Position numbers and translations under genes: made by a program
The notes under the pieces: model-generated
What the model was told of the DNA's origin: nothing
What the model saw: the letters and a program-made list of their open reading frames with translations, nothing else
Database searches by the model: none
Part shown: positions 1 to 7,318 of the stretch, in pieces
Numbering within the stretch: position 1 is the first letter of the stretch
How the letters are laid out: the number at the start of each line of letters is the position of its first letter
NCBI GenBank assembly: GCA_041859945.1
Contig: JBFLGC010000031.1
Span: forward strand, 1 to 30,630
DNA: 30,630 nucleotides
Direction: 5' to 3'
Source: Tetragenococcus sp041859945
GTDB taxonomy: Bacteria; Bacillota; Bacilli; Lactobacillales; Enterococcaceae

Positions 1-47
1 CCAGCTCCAGAAAATAATTGTGGAAAAACTTTGATTAGATCATTCAA
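1..47 (-). CDS. ABC transporter permease start, probably amino acid (partial)
   Basis: Only the first 15 codons lie in the window; the gene runs off the left edge on the minus strand. It begins with TTG at 47 (MNDLIKVFPQLFSGAG), eight bases after a GGAG ribosome site at 56-59; a GTG at 50 is an alternative start. An amphipathic start followed by PQLFSGAG resembles polar amino-acid ABC permeases (HisM/GlnP type), which often begin this way before the first membrane helix. The T-box leader directly upstream supports a role in amino-acid uptake or metabolism. So few residues are visible that the family call is inference. Confidence 0.4.
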   Translation of the reverse strand, partial: MNDLIKVFPQLFSGA

Positions 48-71
48 CACTCTCACTCCTTTTTTAACTAC

Positions 72-103
72 AAAAAAGCCCCCTGACAAATTTGCCAGAG
101 GGC
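72..103 (-). terminator. T-box terminator 2
   Basis: On the minus strand GCCCTCTGGCA (93-103) pairs with TGTCAGGGGGC (78-88) over 11 bp, with a run of six T at 72-77. It follows the second T-box sequence and lies about 25 bases before the start codon. Confidence 0.88.
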
Positions 104-173
104 GCACAAGACGCGGTTCCACCTCACTTCTTTTCTTCCTCACAGAAGAAAACTCCATTGGTCGTCTTTTGCC

Positions 174-213
174 GATAAATAAAAAGCGCCCTCTAGCTAG
201 AAAGCTAAAGGAC
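174..213 (-). terminator. T-box terminator 1
   Basis: On the minus strand GTCCTTTAGCT pairs with AGCTAGAGGGC (arms 203-213 and 188-198, 11 bp with G-U pairs), followed by GCTTTTTATTT. It overlaps the first T-box antiterminator. Confidence 0.85.
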
Positions 214-449
214 GTCATCAACGTGGTTCCACCTTTTTTCCTCTATTTTTTACAAAATAGAACTCTATCGGTCATCAAACAATGACCAGCGCTATAACGG
301 GCGACCCGAGTTTTTTTACTCTGCTTCAAAAAACTGACTCCAAGATGTGTTTCACCGTTTCGCTATCATCTCTTCTCACCAGCCAGAGACTCTCTTGACA
401 TAACGAAAGGCTACTTTTCTTTTCATTGTCTTTTCTTAATTTGTTTCAT

Positions 450-478
450 ACTTTAAACCTTTTTCTAACAAATGTCAA
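450..478 (-). promoter_or_regulatory. sigma-A promoter of the T-box leader
   Basis: TTGACA (473-478) and TAAAGT (450-455) are separated by exactly 17 bases on the minus strand, just upstream of stem I. Confidence 0.8.
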
Positions 479-542
479 ACCTTTTATTTAAAATAATCAG
501 AATTTTTTTGCAAGTTGGCTGATGGAGCAAAATTTTTTAGGT

Positions 543-588
543 AGCTAGGTCTGCGTGCGTTAGCTTCTTTCCTAGATCTGACCTAGCT
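543..588. repeat. inverted repeat downstream of the CapA-like gene
   Basis: AGCTAGGTC (543-551) and GACCTAGCT (580-588) form a 9-bp stem with a 28-base loop, 52 bases beyond the end of the CapA-like gene. No T-run follows on the minus strand, so a role as its terminator is uncertain. Confidence 0.35.
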
Positions 589-640
589 TTAATTGGACCT
601 GCGTCAAATCAGAAGTCAGTCAGTACTAATCTTAAACTAT

Positions 641-2011
641 TTAACGATGCGTATCTTGATCCTCTTGGGTCCGTTTCGTTTCCAAGTGACTGACAAAATC
701 AAAATCTTCGGTGTAGGTTTTCATCCGTGCTTCGATGGTTTGCCACCACGCTTGTCCATCGGGGATCGCATATCTATCATAGTCAGCATAAGGGACCACT
801 TGATACATTTCCTGACCCTCAACGCCTTTGATATAAGTCGGCATGAATTTTGGATCAATAACCTTGACCGTACCATCTTCTTGACGTTTAAAGGTCACTT
901 GCATGATCCCACCTTGCTTACTGTCAGCATTGACTTGTCCAGAAATGAAGCTTGCTTGTGAATAGATCGCAAAAGTCTTGCCATTATTATACCAATCGAC
1001 CGGTTGCAAAACATGCGGATGACCGCCAATGATCAAATCAGCCCCAGCCTGACTCAAAATTTCAAACACATAGCGTTGGTCATCATTAGGCAAAGTCTCA
1101 TATTCTTCGCCATCATGAACACTTACGACCACAGCATCTGCTTGTTTTTTTAGCTCTTTGACGGCTTGGCTCATTTTGTCAACATCGATCATGTTTATAG
1201 TAAACTCCTTGCCTTCCTCTACCGGGATGCCATTTGTGCCATAAGTATAGGTCAAAAAGCCAACTTTGATGCCATTTTTCTCAATGATGCGTGGCTTCTT
1301 TTGATCCTCAAAACTCTCAAAGCTTCCCGCATACATAAGCCCTGCTTCTTTTAAATGTTTGACCGAAAGTAAGGCTCCTTTGGTAAAATAATCCAAGCTA
1401 TGATTGGTACCATTGCTGACGATGTCGATACCAATATCCTTGACATTATTTAAAAGAGCGCTCGGACCATTAAATTGCGGATAGCCAGAAATCGGTAAAT
1501 CCGGATAGGTCGCAATCGTCTCAAGGTTGGCGATCGTGGCATCGGCATACTCCGTAAAAGGGGCGATCTGAGCAAACATCGGCGTAAAATCATAACTTGC
1601 TTGATTTTCCACACTCGTCTGCTTGTTTCGGGTAGCCACATCATACCCTTGATCTTTTAGAGATTGCATCGTCTGCTTATAAAAATCGTTATCCATATCG
1701 CCCATGGCCGATACCGTTTCATGCATCAACAAATCACCCACCGACCGCAAAACAAACTCCCCTTCCACAGGTTCGGTCGCAGTCTTTTTTTCTGTCAAGC
1801 CCAATAAAGGTTCAGTTAGTGGTTCCTCTAGCGATTCTGTGGTAGACTCGACCGTCGTTTCCACGGGCCTTGTGCCTGAAGTCGAAGGTTGCTGAGTGCT
1901 CTCAGCAGTGGCAGTTTGAAAGCCCTGAGAGACTTTGACGCCCGTGACCACACAAACCAAGATGAGAACAGCTGATAGTACATAAATAATACGTTTTTGT
2001 TGCTTACTCAA
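641..2011 (-). CDS. CapA family (PGA_cap) membrane-anchored protein
   Basis: 456 residues. A basic start and one hydrophobic segment (about residues 8-29) act as a membrane anchor, followed by a Ser/Thr/Glu-rich linker (about 36-80) and a PGA_cap metallophosphatase-like domain (about 85-385). Visible motifs are VGDLLMHE (91-98), NLE (162-164), SNGTNHSLD (199-207), HDGEEY (299-304) and GGHPHVLQP (329-337), the typical CapA/PgsA set. The catalytic part should face the outside. The family was named for poly-gamma-glutamate capsule synthesis, but no capB or capC homologue is adjacent, so a PGA role is not implied; many stand-alone members are of unknown function. The start is TTG at 2011 with a GGGGGGA ribosome site. 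It is monocistronic, with its own promoter and the preceding operon closed by a terminator. Confidence 0.85.
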   Translation of the reverse strand: MSKQQKRIIYVLSAVLILVCVVTGVKVSQGFQTATAESTQQPSTSGTRPVETTVESTTESLEEPLTEPLLGLTEKKTATEPVEGEFVLRSVGDLLMHETVSAMGDMDNDFYKQTMQSLKDQGYDVATRNKQTSVENQASYDFTPMFAQIAPFTEYADATIANLETIATYPDLPISGYPQFNGPSALLNNVKDIGIDIVSNGTNHSLDYFTKGALLSVKHLKEAGLMYAGSFESFEDQKKPRIIEKNGIKVGFLTYTYGTNGIPVEEGKEFTINMIDVDKMSQAVKELKKQADAVVVSVHDGEEYETLPNDDQRYVFEILSQAGADLIIGGHPHVLQPVDWYNNGKTFAIYSQASFISGQVNADSKQGGIMQVTFKRQEDGTVKVIDPKFMPTYIKGVEGQEMYQVVPYADYDRYAIPDGQAWWQTIEARMKTYTEDFDFVSHLETKRTQEDQDTHR

Positions 2012-2037
2012 ATCGTTCCCCCCATTCTTTATCTCTT

Positions 2038-2059
2038 ATTATATCAGAAAACGTTTGCC
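2038..2059 (-). promoter_or_regulatory. extended -10 promoter with cre-like site for the CapA-like gene
   Basis: TGATATAAT (2038-2046) is a good extended -10; the -35 region is weak (TTTAAG). Between them, 2046-2059 reads AGAAAACGTTTGCC on the plus strand, 12 of 14 against the CcpA cre pattern TGNAANCGNNNNCA (first and last bases differ). A CcpA link is a guess. Confidence 0.45.
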
Positions 2060-2107
2060 ACTTAAAATCATTTGATAGAAAGTGCCGGACCTGCTGAACT
2101 AGCGTTA

Positions 2108-2190
2108 GATACTCGATTATTCCTGACAAGTACGATGAGTCTTGTATTAATAGTCGAGTATCCTATACAAGTACCGTGAGTCTGTAGGAG
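2108..2190. repeat. intergenic hairpin and direct repeat
   Basis: GATACTCGATTATT (2108-2121) pairs with AATAGTCGAGTATC (2148-2161), 14 bp with one mismatch, and an inner ACAAG/CTTGT stem. ACAAGTAC followed by TGAGTC recurs about 40 bases further on (near 2126 and 2166), so the region holds two copies of a short unit. No coding signal is seen in 2100-2250. Confidence 0.6.
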
Positions 2191-2250
2191 ATTCTCCGGT
2201 AAGCCAGTACATATCGCCTGAAAAAGTCACTATCTCATTTAAAAGATGCC

Positions 2251-2288
2251 AAAAAACAGCCAAAGATCCTCAAAAGATCATTGGCTGT
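2251..2288 (-). terminator. terminator of the five-gene catabolic operon
   Basis: On the minus strand ACAGCCAATGATC and GGATCTTTGGCTGT form a long stem (2257-2288) followed by TTTTTT (2251-2256), directly after the last gene's stop codon. Confidence 0.85.
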
Positions 2289-2293
2289 CCTAG

Positions 2294-3322
2294 TTATTTG
2301 CCTAGCTCAAACATTTCTTCGATCAAGGCTAAGACGCGGCGAACTTCTTCATTTTTAACGATCGGTTCGGCACCGTCTTTCATGACATGATAGACATTGG
2401 CATAAAAAGGTTCATACTCAGCTTTAGGAGCCGGAAAAGTAAGTTCTTCTGTGGCTTCTTCAGAAGGTGGCGCCATGGTTTTAGTCAAACCAACACCAGC
2501 TTGGATCGGTTGCGGTGTTTCCGTTTCGGCCCTGGTCGCACGGACAATTTTACCAGAGAGGTCCCAATCGTCGATACGAGCCGTACCTTCAGTTGCCTTG
2601 ACATACCAGCGAGGCAACTTCACATAGTTGGTCGTGCCCACTTCGATTAAAGCTTTGACGCCATTTTCAAAGGTGATGAAACTCATAAAACCGTCATCGA
2701 CTTCATCTCCTAAGATCTTGCTAAAATCGACTTGGACATTTTTGATCGGACTGTCCACTAAAAAGAGCAGTTGGTCCAGTAAATGGACGCCCCAATCCAG
2801 TAACATACCACCGCCATGTTGTTCCAAATGACGCCAATCACCAGGGATCCCATTGGCACCTTGGACGCGACTTTCGATTTGGAAGACATCGCCGAGGACA
2901 TGTTCTCGATACAAACGGCGCACGATCAAAAAGTCTGGATCCCAACGTCTATTTTGATGGACCATAAAAATACGACCACACTCATTGGCCACGGCCAACA
3001 TTTCATCGAATTCGGTCACATTTAAGGCAACTGGCTTTTCACAAAGTACGTTTTTACCAGCCCGCATGGCTTTAATCGCCAGATCTTTATGGGTATCATT
3101 TGGCGTCGCAATCAAAACAGCGTCGACGGTTTCATCGTTCAAAAGATCTTCTAAACTTTCATAAGTTTGAAAGCCATTGGTCGTCGCTACTTCACGACGC
3201 GATTCTAATATATCATATACGCCGACTAGATGTATCTTTTCTTTTTCGGTTGGCATCAAACCCGTCGCATGGTAAGACCCCATGCCGCCATAACCGATGA
3301 TGGCAAAATTCACTGCTGTCAC
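2294..3322 (-). CDS. Gfo/Idh/MocA family oxidoreductase
   Basis: 342 residues, the usual length. The N-terminal Rossmann fold has GYGGMG (10-15) for NAD(P), and CEKP (94-97) carries the family lysine. The C-terminal alpha/beta domain holds DWGVH (176-180), whose Asp and His sit where the family places its catalytic pair. The expected reaction is NAD(P)-dependent oxidation or reduction of a sugar, polyol or glycoside hydroxyl; the substrate cannot be read from sequence. It is the last gene of the operon, 18 bases after the neighbouring isomerase, and starts with GTG at 3322 behind AAGGGAAG. It is clearly different in sequence from the first-gene oxidoreductase at 5784-6857, so the two are not a recent duplication and probably act on different intermediates. 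Confidence 0.9.
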   Translation of the reverse strand: MTAVNFAIIGYGGMGSYHATGLMPTEKEKIHLVGVYDILESRREVATTNGFQTYESLEDLLNDETVDAVLIATPNDTHKDLAIKAMRAGKNVLCEKPVALNVTEFDEMLAVANECGRIFMVHQNRRWDPDFLIVRRLYREHVLGDVFQIESRVQGANGIPGDWRHLEQHGGGMLLDWGVHLLDQLLFLVDSPIKNVQVDFSKILGDEVDDGFMSFITFENGVKALIEVGTTNYVKLPRWYVKATEGTARIDDWDLSGKIVRATRAETETPQPIQAGVGLTKTMAPPSEEATEELTFPAPKAEYEPFYANVYHVMKDGAEPIVKNEEVRRVLALIEEMFELGK

Positions 3323-3340
3323 TTCAACTCTTCCCTTCGT

Positions 3341-4309
3341 TTACGCCCACCACATATCAGCTGGCATATCTTTGATCATCACAGAACGCAAATTCGTGAT
3401 GGCGCGGTTCAATCCTTCATCGATCGACATGATCGGATCTTCATGCTCGATACTAAGCACATAATCATAGCCATAAATCCGTAAAGCAGACACGATATCA
3501 GACCATACTTGTAGATCATGACCACAACCAACTGAACGGAAGGTCCAAGAACGTGTGGCAACATCGCTATAAGGTTGCATATCGGTCAAGCCGTGCATAT
3601 TGATATTATCTTGATCCAAATAGGTATCTTTGGCATGGAAATGGTTGATCGCATGTTCTTTACCCAAGATCTTGATTGCTGCCACAGGATCGATACCTTG
3701 CCACCACAAATGACTGGGATCCAGATTACAGCCGATCGCTTTACCCGCCCCATCGCGTAATTTCAACATGGTATAAGGAGTATGCGCTAAAAAGCCACCG
3801 TGTAATTCGATGCCGATCTTGACACCAGCCGCTTCCGCTTCCGTATTGATCCCTTTCCAATAAGGAATCAGGATGTTTTCCCATTGGTAATTGTAGCTAT
3901 CGGAATAATTGGTCGGCCAAGGCAAGACGGGCCAGTTATTTTCCTTATCAGTTGGGCTTGCGGCAGAAACACCAGAAAAACCGTTGACGACAGGCACATT
4001 CATGAGGCTGGCCAACTGGATGGTCTTACGTAATAATTCATCGCCTGCTTTGGCGATTTCTGGTTTGGCTGAAATCGGATTATGATGGGCACTCAACGCT
4101 GAGATCGTTAAGTTCTTATCGGCTAATTTGTGCAAATATTCTTTTCGTGCCTCACTTGAAGCTAGTAATTTATCGATATCTAGATGGGCACTACCAGGCG
4201 AGCCACCGGTGCCGATTTCCACAGCTTCGAGACCTTTTTTAGCAACGACTTCGATCATTTCATCAAAAGTCAAATTGTTGAATAATGGGGTAAATACGCC
4301 TAATTTCAT
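3341..4309 (-). CDS. sugar phosphate isomerase/epimerase family TIM barrel
   Basis: 322 residues, an AP-endonuclease-2/xylose-isomerase-like TIM barrel (PF01261 type). Candidate metal ligands appear at the expected strand ends: E168 (IGIELHG), D197 (NLDPSHLWW), H225 (HFHAKD) and E288 (LSIEHED). Members act as isomerases, epimerases, dehydratases or, in oxidation-based glycoside pathways, lyases of 3-keto sugars; which applies here is unknown. The ATG overlaps the ThuA stop by four bases, so translation is coupled, with AAGGAG upstream. Unlike the shorter partner at 5028-5771, it has an insert of about 30 residues rich in Trp, Pro and Asn (115-145), suggesting a different substrate. Confidence 0.85.
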   Translation of the reverse strand: MKLGVFTPLFNNLTFDEMIEVVAKKGLEAVEIGTGGSPGSAHLDIDKLLASSEARKEYLHKLADKNLTISALSAHHNPISAKPEIAKAGDELLRKTIQLASLMNVPVVNGFSGVSAASPTDKENNWPVLPWPTNYSDSYNYQWENILIPYWKGINTEAEAAGVKIGIELHGGFLAHTPYTMLKLRDGAGKAIGCNLDPSHLWWQGIDPVAAIKILGKEHAINHFHAKDTYLDQDNINMHGLTDMQPYSDVATRSWTFRSVGCGHDLQVWSDIVSALRIYGYDYVLSIEHEDPIMSIDEGLNRAITNLRSVMIKDMPADMWWA

Positions 4310-5025
4310 TTTTTATCCGCTCCTTCTAAAGATTCATAATGGCCATACGTTGGATAACTACTTGGCGTTTGTTGACACCAACGTACAGCATTTTTGATCA
4401 CTTGTTGCACGTCTTTATTATAATAACTTGGGTAGGTTTCATGACCTGGTTGGAAATAAAAGATCTTGCCATTGCCACGTTTGTAAGTACAACCGCTGCG
4501 GAACACTTCCCCACCAGGATACCAACTGATAAAAATCAATTCATCAGGGGTTGGGATATCAAAATGTTCGCCATAGGTTTCTTCTTTTTCTAATTCGAGA
4601 TAGTCACCAATGCCAGCTGTGATCGGGTGTCCTGGATTGACATTCCAAATGCGACAATGCTCTTCATTTTCGCGCCACTTCAAATTACAAGAAGTGCCCA
4701 TGAGCTTCCGGAAAATTTTGGAAAAATGCCCCGAATGTAAAACGATCAAACCCATACCGTGCAAAACTTTTTGATACACGCGTTCCACGATTTCATCCTC
4801 TACTTCATCGTGTGCCTGATGGCCCCACCAGATGAGAACATCCGTATTGGCTAAGACGGCTTCAGTCAAACCATGCTCTGGTTCGTCTAAAGTGGCTGTC
4901 TGGGTCTCAAAATCCTCTCCTAAAAAGGCGGCTAATTGGCCATGGATGCCTTCAGGGTACATCTCTTGGACGGCTTGGTCTTTTTTTTCATGGCGAAATT
5001 CATTCCAAATTGTTACTTTTGTCAT
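4306..5025 (-). CDS. ThuA domain protein
   Basis: 239 residues matching the ThuA fold (PF06283), a class-I glutamine-amidotransferase-like domain named after the Rhizobium trehalose utilisation gene. Visible family features are IWWGHQAHDEV (65-75), GLIVLHSGHFS (92-102), the core around NVNPGHPITAGI (128-139), EETYGEHF (148-155) and the C-terminal FQPGHETYPSY (191-201). ThuA proteins occur with Gfo/Idh oxidoreductases in sugar and glycoside pathways that pass through keto intermediates; the reaction has been uncertain in most organisms. It is the middle gene of the operon. Its ribosome site GAGGAGG lies inside the last codons of the upstream isomerase, and its stop overlaps the next start, so all three are translationally linked. 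Confidence 0.85.
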   Translation of the reverse strand: MTKVTIWNEFRHEKKDQAVQEMYPEGIHGQLAAFLGEDFETQTATLDEPEHGLTEAVLANTDVLIWWGHQAHDEVEDEIVERVYQKVLHGMGLIVLHSGHFSKIFRKLMGTSCNLKWRENEEHCRIWNVNPGHPITAGIGDYLELEKEETYGEHFDIPTPDELIFISWYPGGEVFRSGCTYKRGNGKIFYFQPGHETYPSYYNKDVQQVIKNAVRWCQQTPSSYPTYGHYESLEGADKK

Positions 5026-5027
5026 AT

Positions 5028-5771
5028 CTATTCCTCCTCGATCAACTGATGCAAGGCTTTGGCATCAAAGGCCGCTGCTGCCATTGGCATCCGCTTTTGA
5101 AAGGCTTCTTGTTCAACGATCAGCCACGGCAAATCGAGTTCTTTGGCTTTTTTGACATAGGTTGGTAAAGGCAAGACGCCCAAGCCTAGTTCAGTGCTTT
5201 CAATAGGCTCTTCTTGTTGGTCTTTCATATGGAAAAGGCCCACCTGATCACGATGCGCTTCGACCCAAGTCAAAACATCTTGGCCGGCAAAATGCAACCA
5301 ATACAAGTCGACTTCAAGTTTGATACCCGGAACATTTTTAGCGATATAGTCTAACAGATCACAGTCAGGCACGGCCGAGAATTCATGGGCGTGATTATGG
5401 TAATACAATTCTTGCCCCCGCGCTTTCGTCGCTACGGCAATTTTTTGCATCGTTTGAACGAAGGCTTGCCAATCAGAAAAGCGATCAAAATTGACATAAG
5501 GAACGATGATGCGCTTATTGCCAATAGCTCCCTCAAAATCCAGTGTCTCTTCTAGTCGATCCCGTAAATTTTCATAAGGCACATGGGAGCCAGCGACTTC
5601 TAATTGATTGTCAGCCAAGATTTTTTTGACGGCTGCAGCTGAATGCCCATAGTAGCCGGCAAACTCTACACCATCATAGCCGAATTTTTTGACTTGCGCC
5701 AACGTTTTTGCAAAGTCTTCCCGACAAGCGTCCTGGACACTCCATAATTGGATCCCTACTTTTGGCTTCAT
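5028..5771 (-). CDS. sugar phosphate isomerase/epimerase family TIM barrel
   Basis: 247 residues, a compact PF01261-type TIM barrel. The start KVGIQLWSVQ is typical of the family, followed by GVEFAGYYG (34-42), YHNHAHEF (124-131), the metal-site Asp in LEVDLYW (D155), H181 (LFHMKD) and E220 (LIVEQE). The YHNH and VDLYW motifs are typical of the IolE/YcjR-like branch, found beside Gfo/Idh oxidoreductases, where members isomerise or eliminate from keto sugars. It is the second gene, 12 bases after the first oxidoreductase, with AGGAGAGG before ATG at 5771. The exact substrate is not known. Confidence 0.85.
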   Translation of the reverse strand: MKPKVGIQLWSVQDACREDFAKTLAQVKKFGYDGVEFAGYYGHSAAAVKKILADNQLEVAGSHVPYENLRDRLEETLDFEGAIGNKRIIVPYVNFDRFSDWQAFVQTMQKIAVATKARGQELYYHNHAHEFSAVPDCDLLDYIAKNVPGIKLEVDLYWLHFAGQDVLTWVEAHRDQVGLFHMKDQQEEPIESTELGLGVLPLPTYVKKAKELDLPWLIVEQEAFQKRMPMAAAAFDAKALHQLIEEE

Positions 5772-5783
5772 TTGATCCTCTCC

Positions 5784-6857
5784 TTATAGGTAAACTGGTT
5801 CGCCAGTTTTAGAAGACTTATAAATAGCTTCTAAGATTTCCGTTACGACTAAGGCTTCTTCTGGTTTGACGACCGGTTCCGTGTCTTCGGTCACTGCTTT
5901 GATCCAAGCTTTAGCTTCTAATAAAGCCGGATCCGAACCAGCGCCATCGTAAAAGTCTACGCCACCTGTTTCTAATTGGATCTGTTTATCAAAAAGCAAG
6001 CCATGATCTTCACCATTGATGGTCAGCCCATGATCCATGTCAGCACCACCTTTGGAACCATACAGACTCGTCTTGGCTTCTTTGACATCCAAACTATTTA
6101 AAGCCCAACTAGATTCCAAGTAGATCGTCGCACCATTTTCCATCACAATAAAACCAAAAGCCGAATCTTCCACGGAGAATTTTTCCGGATCCCAGGGGCC
6201 CCAAGCATTGGCAGCATTTTTAGTTTCCGCTAACTCTCTGTAGGTCTTCCCGACCACATATTTTGGTTTGTAATTATTCATCATCCACAAGGTCAAATCC
6301 AAAGCATGGGTGCCGATATCAATCAAAGGTCCGCCGCCTTGTGCCTCTTCATCTAAGAAAACACCCCAAGTTGGGACGGCGCGCCGTCTGATGGCATGAG
6401 CCTTGGCAGAATAGATTTCGCCCAACTCGCCTTCTTGACAGATTTCATGCAAATAAAGCGAGTCGGTACGGAAACGATTTTGATAGCCGATCGTTAATTT
6501 CTTGCCTGTCCGTTTAGCCGCCTCGATCATCGCCCGCGCTTGTTCGGAAGTTTTTGCCATAGGTTTTTCGCACATCACGTGATTATCCGCTTCAAGTGCG
6601 GCGACCGTGATTTCTGAGTGCATATTGTTCGGTGTCAAGACATGGACCACATCCAAATCCACTTTAGCCAACATTTCTTTATAATCTTCAAAAACTTGAG
6701 CATTGGCCGTACCATACTTAAGCTTCGCCGTTTCGGCCCGTTCTTTGATGATGTCACAAAAAGCCACCAATTCTACTTCTTCAAGTTGTGATAAGGATGG
6801 CAAATGTTTCCCATTAGCGATACCGCCACAACCGATGATACCAATTCTTACTACCAT
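5784..6857 (-). CDS. Gfo/Idh/MocA family oxidoreductase (first gene of operon)
   Basis: 357 residues. GCGGIA (9-14) is the NAD(P)-binding turn, CEKP (96-99) the family motif, and DIGTHALD (180-187) supplies the Asp/His pair of the active site. The C-terminal beta-sheet domain is complete. As first gene of a Gfo-TIM-ThuA-TIM-Gfo operon it is the likely entry enzyme, oxidising a sugar or glycoside hydroxyl to a ketone; this is inferred from gene order and from known pathways with the same families. The start is ATG at 6857 behind AGGAGGCG. The promoter just upstream has a strong -10, a palindrome and a cre-like site, suggesting substrate control and carbon catabolite control. Confidence 0.9.
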   Translation of the reverse strand: MVVRIGIIGCGGIANGKHLPSLSQLEEVELVAFCDIIKERAETAKLKYGTANAQVFEDYKEMLAKVDLDVVHVLTPNNMHSEITVAALEADNHVMCEKPMAKTSEQARAMIEAAKRTGKKLTIGYQNRFRTDSLYLHEICQEGELGEIYSAKAHAIRRRAVPTWGVFLDEEAQGGGPLIDIGTHALDLTLWMMNNYKPKYVVGKTYRELAETKNAANAWGPWDPEKFSVEDSAFGFIVMENGATIYLESSWALNSLDVKEAKTSLYGSKGGADMDHGLTINGEDHGLLFDKQIQLETGGVDFYDGAGSDPALLEAKAWIKAVTEDTEPVVKPEEALVVTEILEAIYKSSKTGEPVYL

Positions 6858-6868
6858 TTTACGCCTCC

Positions 6869-6882
6869 TGAAATCGTTTTAT
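6869..6882. promoter_or_regulatory. cre-like site in the operon leader
   Basis: TGAAATCGTTTTAT on the plus strand fits the CcpA pattern TGWNANCGNTNWCA at 12 of 14 positions. It lies between the promoter and the ribosome site of a sugar-type operon, where CcpA roadblocks are common. The match is imperfect and the assignment tentative. Confidence 0.4.
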
Positions 6883-6899
6883 ACTACACTAGTATTATA
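6881..6899 (-). promoter_or_regulatory. -10 box and overlapping operator palindrome of the catabolic operon
   Basis: TATAAT (6894-6899, minus strand) is a consensus -10; the -35 is poor, which suggests an activator or weak basal promoter. ATACTA-CAC-TAGTAT (6881-6895) is a perfect 6-3-6 palindrome overlapping its downstream edge, a likely repressor operator. No dedicated regulator gene adjoins the operon except the YtrA-type protein at 7394, whose own operator has a different sequence. Confidence 0.55.
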
Positions 6900-7014
6900 C
6901 AAAATTAGGACTTTCTTTTCTTCCCATCTTTCATTCAAAAAGTTCCCGAATATTGCTCTTAGTGATAGTTGATTAGTACATTCTGTCCTAGTTCCCATTT
7001 TTACTAACGAAAAG

Positions 7015-7277
7015 TTACAATTCACGGTCGAACTTGAGCACTAAACTTTCGCGTTTGTACCTGCTACTGTCTGCTGTGGGATCAACCTGAGCCATGGCCT
7101 CAGGTCTGCCAGGCTTCATGACTAAATACTAAAGCATTCAGACACAGTACTACCTTTTTGGTTACTGGGCGTTTGAAGCTTGAAAGTAGTGAGGCTTTAG
7201 GCTCACGGCGGTTCCACGGCTGACCTTAAGCAAACCCATCTCGTAGTGTAATGCTCAAGCTCGCCCGTGAATTGTAA
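7015..7277. repeat. 263-bp element with long terminal inverted repeats
   Basis: TTACAATTCACGG at 7015 begins an arm of about 29 bases that is matched, with few mismatches and a short insertion, by the reverse complement of 7244-7277, ending CCGTGAATTGTAA. The interior has no open reading frame of note but has hairpins, for example CCTGAG/CTCAGG around 7085-7103. This has the look of a miniature inverted-repeat element or a large structured RNA; no clear target duplication is seen. With the promoter to its left, it fills the gap between the divergent operons. Confidence 0.6.
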
Positions 7278-7318
7278 TAGTAAAAAACTGCTTTCCACAA
7301 AAAATTTTTAGAATAAGC

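Larger units (their letters stand above)
72..445 (-). ncRNA. T-box riboswitch leader with duplicated antiterminator
   Basis: On the minus strand a leader of about 370 bases precedes the gene at 47. Stem I begins near 400 (AGAGAGTCTCTGGCTGGTGAGA). Its 3' side carries GAAACACATCTTGGAG, which lines up by eye with the glyQS specifier loop GAAAGGCATTCTTGAG and puts CAC (His) in the specifier position; ACA (Thr) is the out-of-register alternative. The conserved T-box TGGAACCACG lies at 222-231 and a second, TGGAACCGCG, at 112-121; each is followed by its own 11-bp terminator. No second stem I is present between them, so this is a partly doubled T-box. Uncharged tRNA should stabilise the antiterminators and allow read-through into the downstream gene. 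Confidence 0.9.

Noticed and set aside
593..961. Plus-strand frame opposite the CapA-like gene
   Set aside because: No ribosome site or family; it is a shadow of the strong minus-strand gene.
641..2011. Capsule (poly-gamma-glutamate) synthesis locus
   Set aside because: No capB, capC or pgsBC-type genes are next to the CapA-like gene.
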